A stretch of DNA of 64,000 bases, taken from NCBI GenBank assembly GCA_017936605.1, contig JAGBFH010000020.1, positions 1 to 64,000 of the forward strand, given 5' to 3'. Below, piece by piece: positions 43,127 through 50,738 of the stretch. Under the pieces are notes generated by a model that saw nothing but the letters and a program-made list of their open reading frames with translations, had not been told where the DNA came from and ran no database searches. Numbering within the stretch: the first letter of the stretch is position 1; every line of letters begins with the position of its first letter. Origin of the DNA: Tidjanibacter sp. Lineage in GTDB: Bacteria > Bacteroidota > Bacteroidia > Bacteroidales > Rikenellaceae. The position numbers and the translations under genes were made by a program.

Positions 43127-43190
43127 GCACATCTTCTACCTCTGTGGGCTACGCGCCCACCTCAGCCACGCCCTGTGGCCCTGACCTAAA
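43115..43190 (+). promoter_or_regulatory. hairpin cluster of the putative metY attenuator
   Basis: Hairpins ATGTGCC/GGCACAT (43115-43132), GTGGGC/GCCCAC (43144-43160) and GCCAC/GTGGC (43165-43179) are close enough to compete for pairing. A clear U-run terminator directly after them is not seen. I see no SAM riboswitch core in 42990-43326. The rest of 43190-43326 holds nothing that I recognise. Confidence 0.45.
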
Positions 43191-43326
43191 CCAAATACCT
43201 AAACGAGTTTTTAAGAATTTTTAATAATTCGCACCCTCTCGGCTCGCGTGTCCCTTTTTGTGTGGCGCTGGGTGAGGGGTGTGGGTTGAATTATGAATGG
43301 TTAAACGAAAAGAAAACAATACTACT

Positions 43327-44610
43327 ATGGAGAAGAAATTGCAGTTTGAGACCCTACAGATTCACGCCGGTCGCCACCGCGACGCCACCTGCTCGCGTGG
43401 TGCAGCCATATACCCAACGGCGGCATACGAGTTCCCCACTTGTGACTACGCAGCCGACCTTTTCAACCTCAAGGAGATAGGCAACATCTACACCCGCCTT
43501 CAGAATCCCACCTCAAATGCCTACGAGGAGCGCGTGGCGGCACTCGAGGGTGGTGTGGGCGCACTGGCCGTCTCGTCGGGTATGTCGGCCCAGCTGGTCG
43601 TTGTGACCTCGCTTTGCAAGGCGGGTGACAACATCGTGGCGGCTCCGCTGCTCTATGGTGGCACCTTCAATCAGTTCAAGATTACCTTCCGCAAGATGGG
43701 TATCGACTGCCGTCGTGCCGAGAACGACTCGGTGGAGGCTTTCGAGAAGCTCATCGATGAGAATACCAAGGCCATCTATGTGGAGTCGATGAGTAACCCT
43801 GCCTGCTCGGTGCCCGACCTGGAGGCTCTGGCCGCATTGGCCCACAAGTGGGATATCCCCTTTGTGGTGGACAATACCTTTGGTGCGTGCGGCTACCTCT
43901 GCCGCCCCATTGACCACGGTGCTGACATCGTTGTGGAGAGCGCCACAAAGTGGATTAACGGCCACGGTACAGCTATGGGCGGTGTGATTGTCGACGCAGG
44001 CACCTACAACTGGAAAAACGGCAAGTTCCCCGAACTCTCGGGCCCCTCGGAGGGCTACCACGGACTGGTGCTGGCCGAGGCGTTTGGACCTATGGCCTTC
44101 ATCGTAAAGTGCCGCGTGGATGCCTTGAGGGACTTGGGCTGCTCGCCCTCGTCATTCGATAGCTACCTGATGCAGCTCGGACTCCAGACCCTCTCTCTGC
44201 GCACCCGCCACGAGGTGGAGAGCACCGCACGCCTTGCGGAGTATTTCCGCGCCCACCCCAGAGTCAGGGAGGTGCAGTGGGTAGGCTTCAGCGAGCACCC
44301 CTCCTACGCCAACGCCCAGAAGTATTTTCGCTTTGGCTCGTCGGGCGTGCTGTCGGTAGTGCTTGAGGGCGACCTCCAGACTACTGTGAAGTTCGTTGAG
44401 GCGCTCAAACTCGTGACTCATATGACTATGATAGGCGACTCCATAAGCGTGGTTACACACCCCGCCTCGACCACCCACAAGCAGCTCTCCGAGGAGGAGC
44501 AGCGTTCGGCAGGCGTTACGCCCACTCTGTTGCGCATCTCGGCAGGTCTGGAGGCTGTGGAGGATATTATCGATGATTTTGAGCAGGCGTTTGAAGTAGC
44601 GTTCCAGTAG
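43327..44610 (+). CDS. metY: O-acetylhomoserine sulfhydrylase (MetY)
   Basis: A 427-residue Cys/Met-metabolism PLP enzyme. I start at 43327 ([17 protein letters not shown]), the usual MetY beginning; an in-frame Met ten codons upstream is less likely. Diagnostic blocks are [37 protein letters not shown] and the PLP lysine Lys208 in [11 protein letters not shown]. It makes homocysteine from O-acetylhomoserine and sulfide. metX and hom follow, so the cluster supplies and consumes O-acetylhomoserine. A hairpin repeat starts directly after the stop codon, which separates metY from metX by 322 bp. Confidence 0.95.
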   Translation: MEKKLQFETLQIHAGRHRDATCSRGAAIYPTAAYEFPTCDYAADLFNLKEIGNIYTRLQNPTSNAYEERVAALEGGVGALAVSSGMSAQLVVVTSLCKAGDNIVAAPLLYGGTFNQFKITFRKMGIDCRRAENDSVEAFEKLIDENTKAIYVESMSNPACSVPDLEALAALAHKWDIPFVVDNTFGACGYLCRPIDHGADIVVESATKWINGHGTAMGGVIVDAGTYNWKNGKFPELSGPSEGYHGLVLAEAFGPMAFIVKCRVDALRDLGCSPSSFDSYLMQLGLQTLSLRTRHEVESTARLAEYFRAHPRVREVQWVGFSEHPSYANAQKYFRFGSSGVLSVVLEGDLQTTVKFVEALKLVTHMTMIGDSISVVTHPASTTHKQLSEEEQRSAGVTPTLLRISAGLEAVEDIIDDFEQAFEVAFQ

Positions 44611-44775
44611 CGAGCGTGCCTTGTGGGCGATTTTTGCACCAAATTCCAGATAGCGAGTGTGCCTTGTGGGCGATTTCCGCGTTACGCTTTTGATTTTGCT
44701 TCCTCATTTACCTCTCGTAAACTCCGGAGCAAAATCAAAACCAAGCCTTGAAATCGCCTCACAAAACCCACTCGC
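44611..44775. repeat. long-hairpin element, copy 5 with partial leading copy
   Basis: The full hairpin spans 44653-44775. GCGAGTG/CACTCGC closes it, then TTGTGGGCGATTTC pairs with GAAATCGCCTCACAA (one bulge), TTTTGATTTTGCT (44688-44700) pairs perfectly with AGCAAAATCAAAA (44728-44740), and TTTAC/GTAAA forms the apex. A truncated left part (44611-44652) precedes it, starting right after the metY stop codon. Confidence 0.9.
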
Positions 44776-44866
44776 AGGGGACAGGAAAATTAAACCCACT
44801 CACGAGAAAACCCACTCGCGGGAAAACCCGCTTGCGAGGGTGAGGCGCACAAAACCCACTCGCGAG
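44763..44866. repeat. five copies of the AAACCCACTCGCG element tail
   Basis: The end of the hairpin element recurs at about 44765, 44797, 44811, 44824 and 44853 with small changes and irregular spacing. The rest of the gap to metX (to 44932) shows a short TTAGAC repeat and an A/G-rich ribosome-binding region. Confidence 0.75.
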
Positions 44867-44932
44867 GATATTATAAGGATAGAAAAACAGTCGTTAGACC
44901 TTAGACTTTAGTCGTTAGACAAAAAGAAAGAG

Positions 44933-45937
44933 ATGAAAGAGTATTTCAAAGAGCCGTTCAGGCTTGAGTGTGGCGCGGTGCTGCCCGAGCTGGAGATTGA
45001 GTATACCACCTATGGTACGCTCTCGCCCGCGAGGGATAATGTCATCTGGGTATGCCACGCGCTGACGGCCGACAGTAGGGTCGCCGAGTGGTGGCCCCAT
45101 ACGGTGGAGAAGGGGCGCTTCCTGGACCCCGAGAGGTGGTTTGTGGTATGTGCCAACTTCCTCTCCTCGCCCTATGGCACAACTTCGCCCGTGAGCCATA
45201 ACCCCTTGACGGGCAGGCGCTATGGCGCCGACTTCCCGATGATTACCGTGAGGGATATGGTGGCGGCCCATAGGCTGCTGGCTGGGCGCCTGGGCATCGA
45301 GAGGGTGGAGCTCTTGATTGGTAGTTCCATAGGTGGTTTTCAGGCTATGGAGTGGGCCGTCATCGACCCCGACTTTGCGCGTCGTGTGGCACTCATCGCC
45401 ACCTGCACCCGCTCATCGGCGTGGGCCATTGCCTTCAATGAGTCACAGAGGATGGCCATCGAGGCCGACCCCACATTCTACTCTGCGGCCGAGGATGGCG
45501 GTGCGGCAGGTATGGCCGCAGCCCGAAGCATTGCCCTGCTGAGCTACCGCGGCCCCGAGGCCTACAATGCCACCCAGACCGACCCCGACGGCGAGAGGCT
45601 CGAGGGCTTCCGTGCGACCACCTATCAGCAACACCAGGGCGAGAAGTTGCGCCGCAGGTTCGATGCCCACTGCTACTATCGTCTCACGGAGGCTGTGGAC
45701 TCCCACAACCTTGCGCGCGGCAGGGGCAGCGTGGCAGAGGTCTTGCAGGGCATAAAGGCCAAGGCTCTGGTGGTGGCCATCACGAGCGACATACTTTTTC
45801 CCCCCTCGGACCACGATGTGATGGTCGAGAACATCCCCTCGGTGGAGTATAGGCTCATCGACTCGCCCTTTGGCCACGACGGCTTCCTGGTGGAGTACGA
45901 GCAGTTGGATAGGATTATCAAAGAGTTCGTTTCGTAA
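44933..45937 (+). CDS. metX: homoserine O-acetyltransferase MetX
   Basis: A 334-residue alpha/beta-hydrolase-fold acyltransferase that transfers acetyl from acetyl-CoA to homoserine. The N-terminal LECGAVLPELEIEYTTYGTLS and CHALTAD are family hallmarks. The nucleophile Ser132 is in IGSSIGGFQAMEW, and the C-terminal acid and base are expected in SDHDVM and at His315 in PFGHDGFL. Length is slightly below the common 350-380. It lies between metY and hom, making the whole set for homocysteine synthesis from aspartate semialdehyde. Confidence 0.95.
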   Translation: MKEYFKEPFRLECGAVLPELEIEYTTYGTLSPARDNVIWVCHALTADSRVAEWWPHTVEKGRFLDPERWFVVCANFLSSPYGTTSPVSHNPLTGRRYGADFPMITVRDMVAAHRLLAGRLGIERVELLIGSSIGGFQAMEWAVIDPDFARRVALIATCTRSSAWAIAFNESQRMAIEADPTFYSAAEDGGAAGMAAARSIALLSYRGPEAYNATQTDPDGERLEGFRATTYQQHQGEKLRRRFDAHCYYRLTEAVDSHNLARGRGSVAEVLQGIKAKALVVAITSDILFPPSDHDVMVENIPSVEYRLIDSPFGHDGFLVEYEQLDRIIKEFVS

Positions 45938-45996
45938 ACCAGCGGCAACGGCCGCAGCGAGTGCTGGTGGCTCCGAAATAGGGTAGAGCAAATACA

Positions 45997-46050
45997 ACGA
46001 TACGAAGTATCGTCTAAAAATTTTTGGGGCGCCTTTTTATAAAAAGGCGC
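45997..46050 (+). other. two hairpins between metX and hom
   Basis: ACGATAC/GTATCGT (45997-46013) is followed by a perfect 20-bp stem region GCGCCTTTTT/AAAAAGGCGC (46029-46050) just before the hom ribosome-binding region. They could be a terminator or processing site; the second lacks a T run beyond its own stem. Confidence 0.5.
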
Positions 46051-46073
46051 GGAAAAAGAAAAACATATAAAAT

Positions 46074-47261
46074 ATGAAAAAAGAGATAAACATAGGATTG
46101 TTTGGATTTGGTAGTGTGGGCCGAGGGCTCTACGATGTGCTTGGTGCTGTGGAGAGCAAGGACATCAGAATCAAGCGTATATGCGTCAGGGACAAGTCGA
46201 AAGATAGGGGAGTGGTGGCCGACTTCACCGACTCGGCCGATGACATCTTCTCGGACCCAGAAATTAATATGATTGTGGAGCTCATTGACGATGCCGAGGC
46301 TGCATACGGCATTGTGCGCCGCTCGTTGGAGTTGGGCCTGCCGGTGGTGAGTGGCAATAAGAAGATGCTCGCCTACCACCTGCCCGAACTTATCGAGCTC
46401 GGTCGTAATACTGGCACTCCGTTCCTCTACGATGCTTCGGCGTGTGGCAGTATCCCCGTTATCCGCAACCTCGAGGAGTACTACGACAACGACCTGCTGG
46501 TGTCGGTGAAGGGTATTCTGAATGGCTCCTCCAACTTCGTGCTCTCCAAGATTTTCAACGAGAATATGGACTACGGCTCGGCCCTGAGGCTGGCGCAGGA
46601 GTTGGGCTTTGCCGAGAGCGACCCCTCGCTCGACTTCGACGGCTGGGACTCGCTCTTCAAACTGGTGATTCTCACCATCCACGCCTTTGGCCTCTATGTT
46701 GCGCCCGAGCAAATATTCCGCTATGGTATCTCCACGATGAACGAGGCCGACATACGCTTTGCGGCCGAGAAGCAGCGCCGCATTAAGCTCGTGGGCCACG
46801 TGGAGAAACTCGAGGGTGGCGGTGTCTACCTGTGGGTTGTGCCCCAGCTTATCTCGCGCAATAAGTACATCTATAGTGTTGAGGATGAGTTTAATGGCGT
46901 GGTTATCAAGGGCCGCTACTACTACAAGCAGTTTATGTTTGGCCGCGGTGCGGGTGGTCACCCTACGGGGGCGGCTGTGCTGAGCGACATCACCGCTTGC
47001 CGCTATGACTACCGCTATGAGTATAAGCGTATGCAGAGCTCCTCGCCGGTGCACTATACCGACGATGTGACCCACCGCATATACTACCGCTACCGCACCG
47101 AGGAGGACTCCACGCTCATACACTTCTCGAAGGTTAGGGAGCGCTACACCTCGCCCGAGTGGAGCTACATTGTGGGCGATGTGAAACTCTCGGACCTTGT
47201 GAGGGTTAAGGACAAACTCGAGGGCCGCGAGATATTCCTCGCCGCCTACCCGTGGGATTAG
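46074..47261 (+). CDS. hom: homoserine dehydrogenase
   Basis: A 395-residue NAD(P)-dependent homoserine dehydrogenase, without aspartokinase or ACT domain at its ends. The Rossmann motif GFGSVGRG has glycines 11, 13 and 16. Lys96/Lys97 follow the conserved Gly-Asn, and NGSSNFVLSKIF, AQELGFAESDPSLDFDGWD and SLFKLVIL give the catalytic core. It reduces aspartate semialdehyde to homoserine, the substrate of MetX. A monofunctional enzyme in a met cluster suggests dedicated supply to methionine rather than threonine. The long C-terminal part with many Tyr and Arg is less conserved. Confidence 0.92.
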   Translation: MKKEINIGLFGFGSVGRGLYDVLGAVESKDIRIKRICVRDKSKDRGVVADFTDSADDIFSDPEINMIVELIDDAEAAYGIVRRSLELGLPVVSGNKKMLAYHLPELIELGRNTGTPFLYDASACGSIPVIRNLEEYYDNDLLVSVKGILNGSSNFVLSKIFNENMDYGSALRLAQELGFAESDPSLDFDGWDSLFKLVILTIHAFGLYVAPEQIFRYGISTMNEADIRFAAEKQRRIKLVGHVEKLEGGGVYLWVVPQLISRNKYIYSVEDEFNGVVIKGRYYYKQFMFGRGAGGHPTGAAVLSDITACRYDYRYEYKRMQSSSPVHYTDDVTHRIYYRYRTEEDSTLIHFSKVRERYTSPEWSYIVGDVKLSDLVRVKDKLEGREIFLAAYPWD

Positions 47262-47299
47262 ATGTTTTTGGGTCGACCGTCAACTGAAAACTAAGAACA

Positions 47300-47395
47300 G
47301 ACCTCTCCCGCCCTACGGGCACCCTCCCCTAACTTAGGGGAGGGAAAGGGCCAAAAGGGCTTTAAGGACCTTAAAGACCTTAGGGACCTTAAGGA
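47300..47395. repeat. 23-bp palindrome cassette and 9-bp repeats downstream of hom
   Basis: AGACCTCTCCC, the hairpin GCCC-TAC-GGGC, CCCTCCCCTAA/TTAGGGGAGGG (47322-47344), then GGCCAAAAG and TTAAGGACC units. Confidence 0.9.
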
Positions 47396-47414
47396 AACTC
47401 TCAACTCTCAACTC

Positions 47415-47453
47415 AAAAAAATGCTGACCTCCGAAAAGGTCAGCATTTTTTTT
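47415..47453 (-). terminator. terminator of the GH43 gene
   Basis: AATGCTGACCT pairs with AGGTCAGCATT and has A/T runs on both sides, so it may also stop rightward transcripts from hom. Confidence 0.9.
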
Positions 47454-47459
47454 GTTGTG

Positions 47460-49061
47460 TTACTTTGTGACTCTCACCCAGTCGACATCCATCCAGCCGC
47501 CGTCGTTGGTCCTGCCGCTTGTGACGGCAAAGAGCCCGAACTTGGCGCCTATCCATTTGCCCTCCTTGGCCTTGAATGGCTTGCCTATGGGCTGGAAATT
47601 GCGGCCATACTCGGCCCAGTAGAACTGACACATAGCACCCTCGCTGACCACAACGCGCAGCAGCAACTGCTTCTCCTCGTTCCAGATGAGCTCCTCGTTC
47701 ACGACCTCCTCGGCACCCTTTTCGGCCTTGTAGCACTCGGTCTGGCGGAGCACAACGGAGCCGTTCTCCAGAGCCTCAAACGAGAGTGTCGCCAGGTCGC
47801 GGCCGTGGATTACTATGCCCGCACGGTCGCCTGCCACACCCGCGCGGAAGTCCACCTTTGCTGTGAATGTTTCAGCGGGGGCTGTGAGCTTCTGCGAGAG
47901 TATATTTTTGGCCTCCCAGAGGTTGTCGTAGGGCTGACAGTAGAGCCTCAGGTAGCCCTCGGGGGAGTGCATAGCCCAATCTCTTGAGGGGTTGCCGAAC
48001 CACTGCCACCACGCGCCAAGCGTGGAGCGGTTGAACTCGTCGCCCTCGGTGGGGGTTGTGATGGCCATAGGCTTGGAGGTGTGGGGCTTACGGTAGCTCG
48101 CCACAGGCTCGCCTATGCCGTCGCCGTTGCTATCCACACCCATCGTACACCAGCCATCCTCGGTCCAAGTCATAGGCTGAAGGTGTACGACCCTGCCGTA
48201 GGCGTAGCGGTCCTCGAAGTGTAGGAACCAACTATCGCCCGCTGTGTCGGTCACCCAGCCGCCCTGATGGGGGCCGTGGATCTCTGTGTCACCCTGATGG
48301 AGCACCTTGCGCCACTCATACTCTCCCAGAGGCTCACGCGAGCGCATAACCAGCTGCCAACCCTCCTTCACGCCTCCTGCGGGCGCGAAGATGTAGTACC
48401 ACCCGTCGCGCTTGTAGAACTTGGGTCCCTCGATGGTGGGGTTCTCGGCGTGGCCGTCGTGGATGAGCACCTCGGGGCCTATGAGCCTTTTGCCATCGGG
48501 CGACATCTCGCTTGCCGAGAGTATGCTCTTGAAGCCGGCCCTCGAGCCCGCCCAGGAGTGTACGAGGTAGGCCCTGCCGTCGTCGTCCCAGAGCGGACAG
48601 GGGTCAATCATACCCACTCCTGCCTCCACTAAATGGGGCTCACTCCAAGGGCCGCGAGGGTCCTTGCTCTCGACCATAAAGATGCCCACATCGGGGTCGC
48701 CCCAGTAGATGTAGTAGGTGTCGTTGTGGTGACGAATGGAGGGTGCCCACACGCCGTTGCCGTGCTGCTCCTGTATCCCCTCGGGGCGGTAGGAGTCCAC
48801 CGCACCCACAATCTCCCAGTTCACAAGGTCTGTGGAGTGGAGGATTTGCAGTGCGGGCAGACAGTCAAACGACGAGGAGGTCATCCAGTAGTCCTCGCCC
48901 ACGCGAATCACATCGGGGTCGGAGTAGTCGGCGTGGAGTATGGGGTTGCGGTAGGTGCCGTCCCCCTGGTCTGCCACCCACACAAGGCTCCTGCCCTGCG
49001 CCATAATCGTCACGGCGCAGAGCATCGCAAACATATTAGTTATAAGTAATTTAATTTTCAA
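47460..49061 (-). CDS. glycoside hydrolase family 43 protein
   Basis: A 533-residue secreted enzyme with a signal peptide (about 1-21) and a five-bladed beta-propeller GH43 domain. The predicted base is Asp48 in YSDPDV, the pKa modulator Asp153 in MIDPCPLWDDDG, and the acid Glu211 in TIEGPKFYKRDG. A C-terminal beta-sandwich (from about residue 330: GDEFNRSTLGAWWQW) is of the type found in GH43 xylosidase/arabinofuranosidase members. Likely substrates are arabinose, xylose or galactose side chains of pectin or xylan; the exact subfamily cannot be fixed. It lies 170 bp after uxaA on the same strand, separated by repeats, and probably ends the uronate unit. Confidence 0.92.
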   Translation of the reverse strand: MKIKLLITNMFAMLCAVTIMAQGRSLVWVADQGDGTYRNPILHADYSDPDVIRVGEDYWMTSSSFDCLPALQILHSTDLVNWEIVGAVDSYRPEGIQEQHGNGVWAPSIRHHNDTYYIYWGDPDVGIFMVESKDPRGPWSEPHLVEAGVGMIDPCPLWDDDGRAYLVHSWAGSRAGFKSILSASEMSPDGKRLIGPEVLIHDGHAENPTIEGPKFYKRDGWYYIFAPAGGVKEGWQLVMRSREPLGEYEWRKVLHQGDTEIHGPHQGGWVTDTAGDSWFLHFEDRYAYGRVVHLQPMTWTEDGWCTMGVDSNGDGIGEPVASYRKPHTSKPMAITTPTEGDEFNRSTLGAWWQWFGNPSRDWAMHSPEGYLRLYCQPYDNLWEAKNILSQKLTAPAETFTAKVDFRAGVAGDRAGIVIHGRDLATLSFEALENGSVVLRQTECYKAEKGAEEVVNEELIWNEEKQLLLRVVVSEGAMCQFYWAEYGRNFQPIGKPFKAKEGKWIGAKFGLFAVTSGRTNDGGWMDVDWVRVTK

Positions 49062-49230
49062 TTTTCAATTTTAATTTTCAACTCCCAACAGACCTCTCCC
49101 CCGCTTTGCGGACCCTCCCCTAACTTAGGGGAGGGAAAGGGCCAAAAGGGCCAAAAGGGCCTATAATCCCTTAAGGACTTTAAGGACCTTAAGGACCTTA
49201 ATTTTCAATTTTCAATTTTCAATTGTCAAT
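49050..49230. repeat. repeat mosaic between uxaA and GH43
   Basis: TTTTCAATT repeats (49050-49080), the palindrome cassette with the second hairpin CCGC-TTT-GCGG and the 23-bp palindrome (49113-49135), GGCCAAAAG and TTAAGGACC 9-bp units (49136-49200), then TTTTCAATT/GTCAATT units up to the uxaA stop. No promoter is apparent. Confidence 0.9.
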
Positions 49231-49231
49231 T

Positions 49232-50719
49232 TTATAAGGTTACTCCCGTCTTGAAGATAGCAACCTCCTTGAAGCCCGTCTGCTCGTGTTTGAGCAGCTG
49301 GCCATTTGCGGTGGCGAGAATCTTATCCACAAACCTCTTCAGGAGTGCTTCGGGCTCCTCGTCCTCCACGAGAGTGCCGGCATTGAAGTCTATCCAGCCA
49401 TTCTTGAACTCATAGAGGCGCGTGTTGGTCGAAATCTTCATTGTGGGCACAAAACTGCCAAAGGGGGTGCCACGACCAGTGGTGAAGAGCACCATCTGAC
49501 AGCCGCTCAGAGCCAGTGCCGACGAGGCAACAAGGTCATTGCCGGGGGCTTGCAGCAGATTGAGGCCGCGCTTAACTACGGGGTCGGTGTAGGAGAGCAC
49601 ATCCACAACCGTGCCTGCGCCGCCCTTCTGCACACAACCGAGCGATTTCTCCTCGAGGGTGGTGATGCCGCCCTTCTTGTTGCCGGGCGAGGGATTCTCG
49701 TATATGGGCTGGTTGTAACTCTTGAAGTAGCCCTTGAAGTCGTTTATGAGGCATACGGTCTGGTCGAAAACATCCCTGCTCTCGGCCCTGTCCATAAGTA
49801 TTGTCTCGGCACCGAACATCTCGGGCACCTCGGTGAGGATGGTAGTGCCGCCCTGCGAGATGAGCCAGTCGGATAAGAGGCCCACCAGAGGGTTGGCCGT
49901 AATGCCCGAAAAGCCGTCGCTGCCGCCACACTTAAGACCTATTTTGAGCTTCGACAGAGGCTGTGGGGTGCGCTTGTCGCTGCGGGTGAGCTCCACAAGC
50001 TCGCCACACACCTTCACGCCCTCCTCAATCTCGTCGTCGACCTCCTGTGCCACGATGAATCTTACCCTCTCGTGGTCCCAGGAGCCAATCTCCTTCTGGA
50101 ACTCGCTCACCTGGTTGTTCTCACAACCCAGACCCAACACGAGGATGGCACCTGCGTTGGGGTGGTGGACCATAGCGGCCAGTGCGCGGCGCGTATTGCG
50201 GTGGTCGTCACCCAGTTGCGAGCAACCGTAGGGGTGGCTGTAGACCCTCACATCGTCCAGATGGGAGCAGTCCATCTCCTCCCTCACGCGTCTGGCAATG
50301 GCCTCGGCCTGACCGTTCACGCAGCCCACCGTGGGGATAATCCACAACTCGTTGCGGATGCCCATATCGCCATTTTTCCTCTCGTAGCCCATCACCATAC
50401 GGCTGTCGGCGGGGTACTCTTTGGGGGCAATCTTGGGTGTGTAGGTATACTCAATCTCGTCCGAGAGGTTGGTCTTGATGTTGTGGGAGTGTATCCACTC
50501 GCCCTTATGAATTGGGCGTGTGGCGTGACCTATGGGGTAGCCATACTTGATGACATCCTCGCCCTCGGCAATATCCCTGAGAGCCACCTTGTGACCCTTG
50601 GCGATGGGCTCCGCGAGGGTGACCTTTTGGCCTCCTACCTCAATCACTTCGCCCTCGGCAAGGTCGTCCAGAGCGATAGCAACATCGTCGGCCTCGTTAA
50701 TCTTTAGGTATCGTTTCAT
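49232..50719 (-). CDS. uxaA: altronate dehydratase UxaA
   Basis: A 495-residue altronate dehydratase that makes 2-keto-3-deoxygluconate from altronate in galacturonate catabolism. The N-terminal SAF domain (about 1-75) is followed by the large UxaA/GarD catalytic part with VHPYGCSQLGDDHRNTRRAL (as SHPYGCSQLGD here), GLGCENNQ and KCGGSDGFSGITANP. Conserved Cys residues support the metal site. It is the third gene of uxaC-uxaB-uxaA, 19 bp after uxaB. The intergenic repeats after it suggest that some transcription continues into GH43. Confidence 0.95.
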   Translation of the reverse strand: MKRYLKINEADDVAIALDDLAEGEVIEVGGQKVTLAEPIAKGHKVALRDIAEGEDVIKYGYPIGHATRPIHKGEWIHSHNIKTNLSDEIEYTYTPKIAPKEYPADSRMVMGYERKNGDMGIRNELWIIPTVGCVNGQAEAIARRVREEMDCSHLDDVRVYSHPYGCSQLGDDHRNTRRALAAMVHHPNAGAILVLGLGCENNQVSEFQKEIGSWDHERVRFIVAQEVDDEIEEGVKVCGELVELTRSDKRTPQPLSKLKIGLKCGGSDGFSGITANPLVGLLSDWLISQGGTTILTEVPEMFGAETILMDRAESRDVFDQTVCLINDFKGYFKSYNQPIYENPSPGNKKGGITTLEEKSLGCVQKGGAGTVVDVLSYTDPVVKRGLNLLQAPGNDLVASSALALSGCQMVLFTTGRGTPFGSFVPTMKISTNTRLYEFKNGWIDFNAGTLVEDEEPEALLKRFVDKILATANGQLLKHEQTGFKEVAIFKTGVTL

Positions 50720-50738
50720 AGACGAAAGGGGCTTTTGA

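Noticed and set aside
42990-43326. SAM riboswitch upstream of metY
   Set aside because: The conserved core of SAM-I (AGAG...GAGGGA type) and a matching multi-helix layout were not found.
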